From positions 1 to 41,141 of the IMG/VR virus record IMGVR_UViG_3300032053_003431: a DNA stretch of 41,141 nucleotides; one strand, 5' to 3'. The position numbers and the translations under genes were made by a program. Below are positions 41,127 through 41,141 of the stretch, one piece after another (position 1 is the first letter of the stretch; every line of letters begins with the position of its first letter). Source of the DNA: a virus. The notes beneath the pieces were generated by a model. That model searched no databases, was not told the origin of the DNA, and saw only the letters and a list, made by a program, of their open reading frames with translations.

Positions 41127-41141
41127 ACGTATTAAAAAATA
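41123..41141 (+). CDS. Start of a further gene, cut by the window end
   Basis: ATG 41123 shares an ATGA overlap with the preceding stop, the arrangement used by most genes here. Only the first six codons (MNVLKN) fall in the window, so nothing can be said of its product. Confidence 0.45.

Noticed and set aside
1-41141. tRNA genes or insertion sequences
   Set aside because: Reading through the window I saw no cloverleaf with a GTTCRANYC-like arm, and no transposase ORF or terminal inverted repeats. This was not a computed scan.

Overview
The window is AT-rich (about one third G+C by eye), almost fully coding and nearly all on the + strand. It looks like part of a large T4-related tailed-phage genome. 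The replication genes show this: a family-B DNA polymerase of the gp43 type (in two pieces), a gp45-like sliding clamp, a gp44-like clamp-loader ATPase, a gp62-like clamp-loader partner, a gp1-like dNMP kinase, a dUTPase and a RecB/Cas4-like nuclease. No tail, capsid or terminase gene was recognised. The host cannot be named. The sugar pathway resembles LPS O-antigen chemistry, which suggests a Gram-negative host (inference).

Layout. 1-3405: tail of a Lys-rich protein, then a MoxR/CobS-like AAA+ ATPase and a CobT-like protein with HExxH and VWA motifs. 3420-6100: two small monocistronic genes, each with its own promoter and a double-hairpin 3' end, flanking a DUF4338/DruA-like gene and an unknown gene. 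6100-9590: gp62-like protein, dNMP kinase, a second DUF4338 protein, and a glycosyltransferase with a possible C-terminal winged helix. 9590-10090: iterated 10-bp repeats, a palindrome, a ribbon-helix-helix ORF, a coiled-coil ORF and a 15-bp tandem repeat. 10090-33870: a glycan island of about 24 kb with many glycosyltransferases, four SDR/epimerase genes, methyltransferases and a three-domain nucleotidyltransferase-phosphatase-kinase. 33870-34760: the only sizeable minus-strand gene, a nuclease. 34809-41141: a FecR-like secreted protein, a repeat protein, the split polymerase, clamp and clamp loader.

The most interesting region is 18760-27994. It encodes a PLP/[2Fe-2S] 3-dehydrase (RfbH/E1 type, His in place of the PLP lysine), a 4,6-dehydratase, a YerE-like thiamine-diphosphate enzyme, an acylating acetaldehyde dehydrogenase, a 4-hydroxy-2-oxovalerate aldolase, two SDRs and an FkbM methyltransferase, most joined by ATGA overlaps. 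Together they read as a pathway for a branched-chain 3,6-dideoxy sugar. The aldolase/dehydrogenase pair suggests that the carbon branch may be longer than the two-carbon unit of yersiniose. The glycosyltransferases could place this sugar on host LPS/capsule or on the virion.

Regulation. At least seven operon heads carry a shared promoter form, TTGACA-like, a 16-base spacer usually ending TGN, then a TANTAT-like -10. In six of them (genes at 360, 4151, 12010, 17679, 35604 and 38908) the start codon lies only 6-12 bases past the -10, so the mRNAs should be leaderless or nearly so. The two small monocistronic genes (3472, 5833) instead have ordinary leaders and G/C-richer codons.
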